Positions 7,757 through 14,742 of a stretch of DNA of 27,460 nucleotides are shown here, piece by piece. Positions within the stretch are counted from its first letter, which is position 1. Every line of letters begins with the position of its first letter. Source of the stretch: CAYUHC01 sp964444555. Lineage in GTDB: Bacteria; Patescibacteriota; Minisyncoccia; Phycocordibacterales; JACOZG01. Below the pieces are notes generated by a model. The model saw nothing but the letters and a program-made list of their open reading frames with translations, did not search any database and was not told where the DNA came from. The stretch lies in the NCBI GenBank assembly GCA_964444555.1, contig CAYUHC010000010.1, positions 1 through 27,460 on the forward strand, written 5' to 3'. A program made the position numbers and the translations under genes.

Positions 7757-8491
7757 ATGAGTTCTTCCGACGACCTCGAGAGTAGTTTGTGGCTTCTCCA
7801 TACCGCTCGGCGTCCGGGCGAAGTGAAGGGTGTGAACTTGTCACCCAGTCTGACTAATCTTTCTTCGGGACAGAAGGAAGTCGAACGAAAATACGAACTT
7901 CGCAAAAAGGGAGTTGCTGGGCGCACGCTTTTTTCGGAAGCGGTGGTGTTGGTGGGTTCAAAGTTGGAACAGATCGGTGTGGTGTCACAAAGCATTTGCG
8001 TGCCGTTCAATGGAATCGATATGTACTGGATCCTTCGCGGCCATGATGGTCAGGAGCGAATTGTTCGTTATCGCGCTGGCTCCGAGCGCCCACCAGAATT
8101 GACCACGAAATATCAGTTACGGCGAGGATCGAACGAGATTCGAGGCGAAATCAATCTGGACGTCTCGGCCACTTCTCCCAATACGGTGCGTCTGCACGTG
8201 GCTCTGATGGTGGATTTGGCCAAGTCTTGCAAAAGTTTTGCCATCAAACAGCAGGGGAATATCTGGAAAATTCCCAACGCGTATGGGCCCGGCGAGATCG
8301 AGATCGTCGCCTATCGTGTCGAGCGTTTTTTGCCCACAGTGCAAGAGGGGGTCTTTATTGAGATCGAGGCCATCGGGTGCGTCTCTGATGAACAGGCATT
8401 GAGCGCGGTTAGTAAATACGAAACCTTTTTCGGCCTTAGGGGTAAGGAATGCCCCAGGAGTATCGCGGAACTCTTTCGACCCAAGTCTTAG
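7757..8491 (+). CDS. CYTH-domain protein (probable triphosphate-binding enzyme)
   Basis: CYTH proteins form a tunnel-shaped barrel that binds triphosphates; members include class IV adenylate cyclases, thiamine triphosphatases and inorganic triphosphatases. The hallmark ExExK appears as EVERK at residues 41-45. Alternating charged strands follow: RYR (104-106), TTKYQLRR (116-123), RGEINLDV (129-136) and FIEIEAIG (200-207), and a late helix (DEQALSAVSKYETFFGL) resembles the usual C-terminal helix. About 40 low-complexity residues precede the domain. The protein has 244 residues. The start is the ATG seven bases after AAAGGAGGT (7742-7750); the extension to 7709 has no such site. The substrate cannot be told from the sequence. 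It is a monocistronic insert between mnmA and alaS. Confidence 0.72.
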   Translation: MSSSDDLESSLWLLHTARRPGEVKGVNLSPSLTNLSSGQKEVERKYELRKKGVAGRTLFSEAVVLVGSKLEQIGVVSQSICVPFNGIDMYWILRGHDGQERIVRYRAGSERPPELTTKYQLRRGSNEIRGEINLDVSATSPNTVRLHVALMVDLAKSCKSFAIKQQGNIWKIPNAYGPGEIEIVAYRVERFLPTVQEGVFIEIEAIGCVSDEQALSAVSKYETFFGLRGKECPRSIAELFRPKS

Positions 8492-8520
8492 TTGACTACT
8501 AGCAACGAGAATGCTATCGT
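8492..8520 (+). promoter_or_regulatory. Promoter P1 of the alaS leader / short RNA
   Basis: TTGACT (8492-8497), 17 bases, TATCGT (8515-8520) with an extended TGC in front. It begins directly after the CYTH stop codon. The predicted start is near 8527, about 75 bases before an intrinsic terminator. Confidence 0.5.
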
Positions 8521-8526
8521 TTAAGC

Positions 8527-8602
8527 ACGGATGGCTCGTGGTCGAGGATGACTGGACCACACCATTTTACGGCCCTTGCATCCGCGCTTGGGCCGTTTTT
8601 TT
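8527..8602 (+). ncRNA. Short leader transcript or attenuator RNA upstream of alaS
   Basis: Between promoter P1 and the terminator lies a ~75-base transcript with two hairpins: GTGGTC (8538-8543) pairing with GACCAC (8555-8560), then the terminator stem. A six-codon ORF (MARGRG, 8531-8551) overlaps by ATGA the ATG at 8548, whose frame runs without a stop through the terminator into alaS. This frame reads TALASALG across the hairpin, with three alanine codons (GCC 8572, GCA 8578, GCG 8584). It could be an alanine-responsive attenuator, an independent small RNA, or just the CYTH terminator with a chance open frame. Sequence alone does not decide. Confidence 0.35.
8569..8602 (+). terminator. Intrinsic terminator before alaS
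   Basis: ACGGCCC (8569-8575) pairs perfectly with GGGCCGT (8590-8596) around a 14-base loop and is followed by a run of T to 8602. It is a textbook intrinsic terminator, serving the CYTH gene and/or the P1 transcript. Confidence 0.8.
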
Positions 8603-8614
8603 ATTTTCAAAATC

Positions 8615-8623
8615 TGTTAGAAT
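8615..8623 (+). promoter_or_regulatory. Promoter P2 of alaS (extended -10, leaderless)
   Basis: TGTTAGAAT contains TAGAAT (8618-8623) with an extended TG. The ATG at 8632 is eight bases further on, so the mRNA would be leaderless. No clear -35 is present because the region is the terminator's T-run. Confidence 0.5.
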
Positions 8624-8631
8624 CGTCGCAT

Positions 8632-10452
8632 ATGCAATCTGACGAAATTCGTTCACGTTTTCTCAAGTTTTTTGAGCGACGCGGTCATGCCATTATCCCT
8701 TCGGCTTCGCTGGTGCCCGAGAATGATGCTTCCGTACTCTTTAATACTGCGGGCATGCAACCGCTCGTGCCTTATCTCTTAGGCCAACCTCATCCGGCAG
8801 GCCAACGGATCGCCGATGTGCAGAAGTGTGTTCGCACTGGTGACATCGATGATATTGGCGACAATCGCCACCTCTCATTTTTTGAGATGCTCGGTAATTG
8901 GTCGCTGGGTGATTATTTTAAAGACGAATCAATCCGTTGGAGTTTCGAATTTCTTACTTCTCGCGAGGAGGGCTTGGGACTTGATCCCCGACGATTGTAC
9001 GTTACAGTCTTTCGTGGCGAGAATGGCATCCCGCGCGATAATGAGGCGATCGCTATTTGGCAGGATGTTTTTAAGTCAGTCGGGATAGCGGCCGCGGTGG
9101 CCGATGATGATGAGGCTCTGGGTGGCGACATCCGGATTATCCCGCTCGGGGTTGATGATAACTTTTGGATCGCGGGAGCGACGGGTCCTTGTGGCGGTGA
9201 TACGGAAATTTTTTACGATACGCGCCCCGATGACGGCCCGCTAACCGGTCGCTTTGGCGCGGTGGTTGATAGTTTCCGCTTGATTGAAATTTGGAATAAC
9301 GTGTTTATGGAATTTAACAAAACCGCCGCGGGTACCTATGAGCCGCTGGCCAAAAAGAATGTTGATACCGGAATGGGACTCGAACGGACGACGGCGGTGA
9401 TTAATGGCGCGGCGACAGTTTTTGAAACAGATTGTTTCGCCGATATTTTGGAGGCGATCCGTGGACGAGCAGAGACGAGTGATGAGCGAGCCGAACGGAT
9501 TATTGCTGATCACGTCCGGACGGCCGTGTTTATGATTGCTGACGGGGTGACGCCAGCTAACACCGATCGCGGTTATGTTTTGCGTCGGCTGATTCGCCGC
9601 GCGGTACGCTACGCCGCCACGCTTGGGTTGCCGGCCGATTTTTTGGCGGACTTAAGTCGGGTGGTGATCAAAAAATATGCCCCGCCTTATCCGGAGGTGA
9701 CGCTGAGAGCTGAGACGATTGTTGCCGAAATTAGCGGCGAGGAAAAACGCTTTCGCGAGACGCTGGCACGCGGCTTGCGCGAGTTTGAGAAGGTGGCGAC
9801 TCGGGGTGGCGAACAAATTTCTGGCGCCGAAGTTTTTGATCTTTATCAAACTCACGGCTTTCCTCTGGAGGTGACCCAAGAGATCGCGCGCGAACGCGGA
9901 CTGGCGGTGGACGAGGCAGGTTTCCGAACAGAGTTAGCCAAGCACCAAGATCTCTCGCGTGCTGGTGCGGAGCAAAAGTTTAAGGGCGGTTTAGCTAGCG
10001 CCGGCGTGATGGAAACGAAATATCATACGGCTACTCATCTCTTGCACCAAGCTCTGCGTCAAGTTCTAGGCAGTCAGGTTGAACAAAAGGGGAGTAACAT
10101 TACCGCGGAGCGCTTGCGGTTTGACTTTGCTCATCCGGCCAAGCTAACGGAGGCGGAAAAGGCCCAAGTTGAGTCCTTAGTTAACGAGCAGATTGCGGCC
10201 AATCGTCCGGTCCAGCGGGTGGTTTTGCCGCGGGCGGAAGCTGAGGCTACCGGCGCACTCCATTTTTTCGCCGATAAATACGGCGACACTGTTTCGGTTT
10301 ATTTTGTTGGTGATGATTTGGCCACGGCGTATTCGAAAGAATTTTGTGGCGGTCCTCACGTCTCTCAAACGGGTGAATTAGGTCAGTTTAAAATTGTTAA
10401 GGAAGAAGCTGTCGCCGCGGGCGTTCGCCGAATCAAAGCAGTGTTGGTATAA
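8632..10452 (+). CDS. alaS: Alanyl-tRNA synthetase lacking the C-terminal C-Ala domain
   Basis: This class II synthetase charges tRNA-Ala and clears mischarged Ser/Gly. The N-terminus is canonical (MQSDEIRSRFLKFFERRGH), which fixes the start at 8632 even though the frame runs up to 8548. The catalytic core shows GNWSLGDYFKDESI and the class II motif 3 DTGMGLERTTAV (~residues 243-254). The editing domain is complete: HxxxH at H465/H469 (HTATHLLH) and CxxxH at C572/H576 (CGGPH). The protein stops at residue 606, just after GVRRIKAVLV, so the C-Ala (DHHA1) domain of the usual ~870-residue enzyme is absent. Its stop codon overlaps the next gene's -10 element. The family is certain, and the truncation looks natural since no frameshifted remnant follows. 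Confidence 0.97.
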   Translation: MQSDEIRSRFLKFFERRGHAIIPSASLVPENDASVLFNTAGMQPLVPYLLGQPHPAGQRIADVQKCVRTGDIDDIGDNRHLSFFEMLGNWSLGDYFKDESIRWSFEFLTSREEGLGLDPRRLYVTVFRGENGIPRDNEAIAIWQDVFKSVGIAAAVADDDEALGGDIRIIPLGVDDNFWIAGATGPCGGDTEIFYDTRPDDGPLTGRFGAVVDSFRLIEIWNNVFMEFNKTAAGTYEPLAKKNVDTGMGLERTTAVINGAATVFETDCFADILEAIRGRAETSDERAERIIADHVRTAVFMIADGVTPANTDRGYVLRRLIRRAVRYAATLGLPADFLADLSRVVIKKYAPPYPEVTLRAETIVAEISGEEKRFRETLARGLREFEKVATRGGEQISGAEVFDLYQTHGFPLEVTQEIARERGLAVDEAGFRTELAKHQDLSRAGAEQKFKGGLASAGVMETKYHTATHLLHQALRQVLGSQVEQKGSNITAERLRFDFAHPAKLTEAEKAQVESLVNEQIAANRPVQRVVLPRAEAEATGALHFFADKYGDTVSVYFVGDDLATAYSKEFCGGPHVSQTGELGQFKIVKEEAVAAGVRRIKAVLV

Positions 10453-10453
10453 T
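10445..10453 (+). promoter_or_regulatory. Extended -10 promoter embedded in the alaS stop codon
   Basis: TGGTATAAT is a consensus extended -10 (TATAAT at 10448-10453), and the TAA stop of alaS is inside it. The ATG at 10462 is eight bases downstream, predicting a leaderless mRNA. The -35 region is poor, as extended -10 promoters tolerate. Confidence 0.6.
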
Positions 10454-10461
10454 AGTTGCTA

Positions 10462-11568
10462 ATGTCGCGACTCGCGATTATTGATTTGGGCACGACGTCG
10501 GTCGGGCTGGCCTTAGTCCAGCGTCCCGGCGGAAAAATTATTTTTTCTGATCGCGTCGAGGCGCCATTCGCCGCGGCGGGAGTTGATCCGGCACGCTTTA
10601 TGGCGGCGATCATAACGGCGCTCAAAGAAGTACTCAATCGTAGTCTCAAATCTGCCCCCGGCGCCCCCGAGGAGGTGGTTTGTTTTCTATCTGGACCATT
10701 TTACGCCTCGGCCACGCGGATTATTAAAAAGTCTGATCCTAAAAAGTTAATTATTTCGCCCGAGACAATCAATTCTTGGGTTGAGGAGGGGGCGCCGGCC
10801 TTGCCAGCCAATCATGAGTGGTTAGAGGACGCGGTTTTAGAATTATTGGCTAATGGTTATCCAATTACTCGTCCCAGCCGTCAGGTGGCCGAGGAGGTTG
10901 AGCTTTACCATTTTACTTCTTACGCGCCCCAGGAGGTTTTGACTCAATTACGACAGGTGATTGCTGGTGCTTTTCATCACGAAAAAATTTCTTTTCATAG
11001 TTTTGTGTACGCGCTGTATCGCTCGCTTGGCCAATGCGTCCCTCACGAACGTAATTTACTGTTGCTCGACTTGGGCGGAGAGTTGGCAGAGTTGTCGTTG
11101 GTCTGGCACGGCGTTCTCCGGGAGACAGTTTCTTTTCCCGAGGGTCGCAATTGGCTGATTCGTCGGGTAGCGGCGGCTAATCAAACCACGCCAGCCGAAG
11201 CTTATTCCGCCCTCAAGTTACTGGCGAGCAACGAGCGTCAGTCAGACGACGAGCGGTTGGTCCAAGCCCTGGCCGCAGCCAAAGAGGAGTGGACGGCCAA
11301 GTTTAAGCAGGCACTTGATCAGGTCTTGCAGTCCTGTTTTATTCCAGAGCGAATTCTCTCCTTTGGTGACCCAGCTTTGGTGCCGATTTATCAAAATTGG
11401 CTTGAGGGCTTGGAGCATCTGGCGCCGACCTTGGGTAATCGCCATTTTAAGAGCGCTCATTTGACCGAGGCGGCCCTAGATAAGTTTTGTGATCAGGCCG
11501 CAACGGTGCGCCGAGACTTTTCCCTCATGGTAGAAGCCGTGTTTTGTGATACACTAAAAACGAACTAA
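10462..11568 (+). CDS. Actin-fold ATPase, FtsA/PilM-like
   Basis: This 368-residue protein has the actin/Hsp70-type ATPase layout. The phosphate-1 loop is IIDLGTTSVG (residues 6-15), the phosphate-2 loop is LLLDLGGELAEL (D203 area), and a late RILSFGDPALVPI segment resembles the adenosine motif. Conservation is weak elsewhere, so FtsA (division) and PilM (type IV pilus inner-membrane platform) are both possible. From memory, such genes often stand before a baseplate-J-like membrane protein in Patescibacteria, as here (16-base gap), which suggests a shared envelope complex. I start it at ATG 10462 rather than the in-frame TTG at 10456 because the -10 element ends at 10453. No Shine-Dalgarno site is present. 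Confidence 0.75.
   Translation: MSRLAIIDLGTTSVGLALVQRPGGKIIFSDRVEAPFAAAGVDPARFMAAIITALKEVLNRSLKSAPGAPEEVVCFLSGPFYASATRIIKKSDPKKLIISPETINSWVEEGAPALPANHEWLEDAVLELLANGYPITRPSRQVAEEVELYHFTSYAPQEVLTQLRQVIAGAFHHEKISFHSFVYALYRSLGQCVPHERNLLLLDLGGELAELSLVWHGVLRETVSFPEGRNWLIRRVAAANQTTPAEAYSALKLLASNERQSDDERLVQALAAAKEEWTAKFKQALDQVLQSCFIPERILSFGDPALVPIYQNWLEGLEHLAPTLGNRHFKSAHLTEAALDKFCDQAATVRRDFSLMVEAVFCDTLKTN
11547..11555 (+). promoter_or_regulatory. Possible weak promoter before the baseplate-J-like gene
   Basis: TGATACACT (extended TGA plus TACACT, 11550-11555) at the end of the actin-fold gene; no good -35. It would give a ~23-base leader. Co-transcription from the upstream gene is equally likely. 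Confidence 0.25.
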
Positions 11569-11584
11569 TCGCACATCAATCATT

Positions 11585-12838
11585 ATGTTTCAAGATATTC
11601 GTCGACCCAAAAAAAGTTTGCGCGAAATTTTGCCCGGTCGGGCCGCAGTAGCCGAAGTCGAATCAAGTTATGAGGAAGCCGCTCCGGCCGTTGATCACTA
11701 CGTGAGTCGTCCCGTTCGCCAGCCCCGTTCGCGAGGCTGGGGTTTGGTGGTGGTGGCTTTGTTGATCGTGGGTTTGGGTTATTGGGTCTCGCGACAGGTA
11801 GCGACGGCCACGGTAACGATTACACCCAAACAAACGGTAATAAATTTGGCTGACGCCCCGCTTTCTTTACCCTATGAAGTGGCAACGCTTGATCCGATTA
11901 GCGCCGCCCGACCAGTGACTGCGACCGAGTCCCGTCCAGTAGAGCGTAAGGCCATCGGTAAAATTGTTATTTATAACGCTTTTTCGTCTGCGCCGGAACG
12001 CTTGGTGGCCAATACTCGATTTATGGCGGCTAGCGGTAAGATCTATCGGATTAGCGGTGCGGTAACCGTGCCTGGTCTTAAGGGTGATGTTCCTGGTTCG
12101 ATCGAGGCGACGGTGACGGCTGATGCGCCGGGGGAGAGTTATAACGCGCCGTTGACCGATTTCACAATCCCGGGTTTTAAGGGTACGCCCCGAGAAAAGA
12201 AGCTTTACGCTCGCTCCCAAACCCCAATGACTGGCGGTTTTGCTGGAACGGAGCGAGTGGTCGCTGAGGCCGAAAAAACGGCCCTGGTCAGCGAGCTTAA
12301 GTCAGAGATTATTGCTCGCGCCAAACAGCAGGCCGAGTTCCAAATTCCCAAAGATTACGTCTTATTGCCTGATGGCTTGGAGATGACCTGGACGGAACGA
12401 GTCGAGGGAGCCTCCACGGTGGCTAGTTCTAGTTTGGTTGTCGAGGGGACGCCGCAAGTTTTGTTGGCGAAGCGGTCAGTCTTGGATGAGAAGATTGTGG
12501 CCGCCGGCAACCTCGATCCGAGCGATCATTTGTCGATTTCCAATCTCGAAAATCTCGAGTTAAACTTCACCAACGTGGCGGCTCTGGCGGCGGCCACCGC
12601 CCCAGGCAGTCGAGTGGCCAGTGTCTCGGCCCGCGGCCAACTTAAAGCCCAAATGCCACTTGATCCTGAGGACTTGGCTAACAAATTGGCCGGCCAATCT
12701 AAGGCCGAGGCCAACGTGGTTTTCCAGCAATTCCCGGCGATTGCCTCGGCCGTCCCTCGCTTCCGTCCACCCTGGATTAGGAGCTTCCCTAGCGACCCCA
12801 GTCGGATCAAAATTAACCTGGTCAGCGAGACTAATTAA
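11585..12838 (+). CDS. Membrane-anchored baseplate-J-like protein
   Basis: This 417-residue protein has a cytoplasmic-looking charged N-terminus (~50 residues), one membrane helix at ~51-68, and a long extracytoplasmic part. Residues ~150-190 carry the baseplate J/gp47-type segment: GAVTVPGLKGDVPGSIEATV followed by APGESYNAPL, the Gly/Tyr-Asn pattern of that fold. The C-terminus ends with a predicted small domain (FPSDPSRIKINLV). The name comes from similarity to phage baseplate proteins, but no phage structural gene is in this window, and the pairing with an actin-fold ATPase argues for a cell-envelope role, perhaps analogous to pilus alignment proteins. The start is the ATG at 11585, with no Shine-Dalgarno site. 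The family call is moderate; the function is unknown. Confidence 0.7.
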   Translation: MFQDIRRPKKSLREILPGRAAVAEVESSYEEAAPAVDHYVSRPVRQPRSRGWGLVVVALLIVGLGYWVSRQVATATVTITPKQTVINLADAPLSLPYEVATLDPISAARPVTATESRPVERKAIGKIVIYNAFSSAPERLVANTRFMAASGKIYRISGAVTVPGLKGDVPGSIEATVTADAPGESYNAPLTDFTIPGFKGTPREKKLYARSQTPMTGGFAGTERVVAEAEKTALVSELKSEIIARAKQQAEFQIPKDYVLLPDGLEMTWTERVEGASTVASSSLVVEGTPQVLLAKRSVLDEKIVAAGNLDPSDHLSISNLENLELNFTNVAALAAATAPGSRVASVSARGQLKAQMPLDPEDLANKLAGQSKAEANVVFQQFPAIASAVPRFRPPWIRSFPSDPSRIKINLVSETN

Positions 12839-12847
12839 CAACCCTTC

Positions 12848-12877
12848 TTGACTCTTATTGGCTCAATCTGTTAGGAT
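12848..12877 (+). promoter_or_regulatory. Promoter of the infA-ribosomal protein operon
   Basis: TTGACT (12848-12853), 18 bases, TAGGAT (12872-12877) with an extended TGT in front. It is just after the baseplate-J-like gene's stop. The ATG at 12896 follows a leader of ~12 bases with no Shine-Dalgarno site. Confidence 0.55.
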
Positions 12878-12895
12878 TAGCCCCGTAACTCATAA

Positions 12896-13135
12896 ATGGA
12901 TAACGGTAGTGTAAAAAGCCAATCATCCGAGAGGCAAGGAGACGTTGCCTCCGGAATTGTAGTGGAAGCACTACCAAATACCTTGTTCCGGGTAGAACTG
13001 GAAGGGGGGACCATTATTTTGGCCTACCTTTCAGGGAAAATGAGATTACATCGAATTCGGGTTCTTGTCGGTGACCGGGTTGACGTTCTGCTTGACCCTT
13101 ACGGTGGCAAGGGCCGAATTATCAAACGTCTCTAA
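12896..13135 (+). CDS. infA: Translation initiation factor IF-1
   Basis: This S1-like OB-fold protein binds the ribosomal A site during initiation together with IF-2 and IF-3. The core is unmistakable: GIVVEALPNTLFRVELEGG, then AYLSGKMRLHRIRVLVGDRV and GKGRIIKRL. At 79 residues it carries about eight more N-terminal residues than the usual ~72, a polar Ser/Gln-rich tail. The promoter immediately upstream supports the ATG at 12896. It heads the operon infA-rpmJ-rpsM-rpsK-rpsD-rpoA-rplQ, the standard bacterial order. There is no Shine-Dalgarno site, as in the rest of this operon. Confidence 0.97.
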   Translation: MDNGSVKSQSSERQGDVASGIVVEALPNTLFRVELEGGTIILAYLSGKMRLHRIRVLVGDRVDVLLDPYGGKGRIIKRL

Positions 13136-13142
13136 AAACTTT

Positions 13143-13259
13143 ATGCACGTACGAGCTTCAATTAAAAAGCGTTGCGCCGGTTGCAAAATGGTTCGTCGCC
13201 GGGGGCATCTCTATATTATTTGCAAAACTAAACCTAAGCACAAACAAAAGCAGGCCTAA
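13143..13259 (+). CDS. rpmJ: Ribosomal protein L36 (bL36)
   Basis: This 38-residue large-subunit protein, MHVRASIKKRCAGCKMVRRR to the KPKHKQKQA tail, keeps all four zinc ligands (C11, C14, C27 and the His of PKHKQ), so it is the zinc-binding type. It starts seven bases after infA at an ATG within an A/T-rich context and ends five bases before rpsM. The frame can be extended upstream inside infA, but the canonical N-terminus settles the start. Confidence 0.97.
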   Translation: MHVRASIKKRCAGCKMVRRRGHLYIICKTKPKHKQKQA

Positions 13260-13264
13260 TTTTT

Positions 13265-13645
13265 ATGCGTATCGCCGGTATTACCATTCCCGATAACAAG
13301 CGGCTAGAAGTAGCTCTCACCACGATTTATGGCATTGGCCGTAATCGTAGTCGTCGAATTTTGACTGAAGCCGGGGTTAGCTTTGATACTCGCGCCAAAG
13401 AATTAAATGCCGATCACGAAAACACCCTTCGTCGTCTGATCGAAAGTTATACGATTGAGGGTGTTTTGCGTCGCGAAGTTGGCGGTAATATTAAGCGCTT
13501 GATGGATATTAAAAGTTATCGAGGGGTACGGCACATGCGTCGTTTGCCGGCTCGTGGTCAGCGGACCAAAACTAATTCGCGAACTCGTCGAGGGAACGTC
13601 CGCAAGACGATGACTTCCGGTCGCAAGAAGCTAGAAAAGAAATAA
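13265..13645 (+). CDS. rpsM: Ribosomal protein S13 (uS13)
   Basis: This small-subunit head protein makes the bridge to the large subunit and contacts P-site tRNA. It is recognised by MRIAGITIPDNKRLEVALT, the IYGIGRNRSRRIL helix-hairpin-helix, and the basic tail GVRHMRRLPARGQRTKTNSR. The 126 residues match the normal length. It is in its standard place between rpmJ and rpsK, with a three-base gap to rpsK and no Shine-Dalgarno site. Confidence 0.98.
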   Translation: MRIAGITIPDNKRLEVALTTIYGIGRNRSRRILTEAGVSFDTRAKELNADHENTLRRLIESYTIEGVLRREVGGNIKRLMDIKSYRGVRHMRRLPARGQRTKTNSRTRRGNVRKTMTSGRKKLEKK

Positions 13646-13648
13646 TTT

Positions 13649-14083
13649 ATGGGCAAGAAACGAATCATTACCGAGAGTGGAGTGGATACTCAGGCTTTGG
13701 CAGAAAAGTCAGCCCAGGCAGTTTCTTCGAAGAAGAAATTGGTGGAAGGAGTGGTGGCCATTTCCGCGACTTACAACAACACGATGTTGGTGTTAACTGA
13801 TCGAGCGGGTAATGCCGTTTTATGGTCATCGAGCGGAGCCCTCGGCTTTAAGGGCGCCAAGAAGGGGACGCCTTTTGCCGCCGGCAAGGTGGCCGAGGTC
13901 TTGGCCGAAAAAGCTCAAACTTTGGGTCTCAAGGAGGTTGACGTGGTCGTTAAGGGAGTTGGGGCTGGTCGAGAATCCGCGATCCGCGCCTTGGCCGGTA
14001 AGGGTTTGGTAATTAATTCGATTAAGGACGCCACGCCGGTTCCGTTTAATGGACCTAAGCCGCGCAAGCCTCGCCGCGTCTAA
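13649..14083 (+). CDS. rpsK: Ribosomal protein S11 (uS11)
   Basis: This small-subunit platform protein lies near the E site and the mRNA exit. Conserved parts are ATYNNTMLVLTDRAGNAVLW, GFKGAKKGTPFAA and the C-terminal KDATPVPFNGPKPRKPRRV. At 144 residues it has ~15 extra N-terminal residues compared with the usual ~129, a charged Ser/Lys/Ala-rich extension starting MGKKRIITESG. The ATG at 13649 lies just after the rpsM stop; no alternative start has a better signal. Confidence 0.97.
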   Translation: MGKKRIITESGVDTQALAEKSAQAVSSKKKLVEGVVAISATYNNTMLVLTDRAGNAVLWSSSGALGFKGAKKGTPFAAGKVAEVLAEKAQTLGLKEVDVVVKGVGAGRESAIRALAGKGLVINSIKDATPVPFNGPKPRKPRRV

Positions 14084-14103
14084 ATTATTTTTTATTTTTC
14101 ATT

Positions 14104-14721
14104 ATGAAGATTGGACCAAAATTTAAAATCGCTCGACGCCTCGGGGCCCGCATTTTCCCCAAGACGCAAACGACCAAATTTACGACCTCAACGGGTGGTA
14201 CTAGCCGCGGTGGTGGTCGTGGTCGACCTCGCGCTCTTTCTGATTACGGTGCTCAATTGATCGAAAAGCAGAAGGCTCGCTACACTTACGGTCTCAAGGA
14301 ACATCAGTTTGCCAGCTACGTGAAGAAAGCTCGCGCCGCCGCCGGCCAGAATCCAGTGGCCGCTCTCTATAGCACGCTCGAACGTCGTCTCGATAACGTG
14401 GTCTTCCGCCTGGGATTGGCGCCGTCTCGCGCCTTTGCCCGACAGATGGTGACTCACGGTCACGTCGTAGTTAATGGTCGCCGCGTTAACGTCCCTTCTT
14501 ACCAGGTCAAGGTGGGAGATAAGGTGGGCGTGCGAGAGCAGAGCAAGGGTTTGGGATTGTTTAAGTCTTACGAAGAGCGAACCAAGGATTATCGCGTGCC
14601 AACTTGGCTCTCGTTTGATCAAGCGGCCAAGGCAGGAGTTCTGGCGGCCGAACCACTGAAGCAGGATGCCGATGTGGATATCAATTTTAGTTCCATTTTA
14701 GAGTTTTATAGCCGCGTTTAA
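14104..14721 (+). CDS. rpsD: Ribosomal protein S4 (uS4)
   Basis: This primary 16S rRNA-binding protein initiates 30S assembly. The 205 residues carry the S4 fold: SDYGAQLIEKQKARYTYGLK, LERRLDNVVFRLGLAPSRAF and the S4 RNA-binding segment QMVTHGHVVVNGRRVNVPSY. The N-terminal region has no cysteines, so this is the zinc-free form, with a Thr/Gly/Arg-rich insert (residues ~20-42) in place of the zinc knuckle. It lies between rpsK and rpoA as in most bacteria. Confidence 0.97.
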   Translation: MKIGPKFKIARRLGARIFPKTQTTKFTTSTGGTSRGGGRGRPRALSDYGAQLIEKQKARYTYGLKEHQFASYVKKARAAAGQNPVAALYSTLERRLDNVVFRLGLAPSRAFARQMVTHGHVVVNGRRVNVPSYQVKVGDKVGVREQSKGLGLFKSYEERTKDYRVPTWLSFDQAAKAGVLAAEPLKQDADVDINFSSILEFYSRV

Positions 14722-14742
14722 TAACTAATTTTTTATACGCGT

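Noticed and set aside
8527..8602. T-box riboswitch upstream of alaS
   Set aside because: The leader is too short and has no specifier loop or T-box core sequence.
11585..12838. Prophage or tailocin on the basis of the baseplate-J-like protein
   Set aside because: No tail, capsid, holin or terminase gene is present, and the neighbours are core genes.
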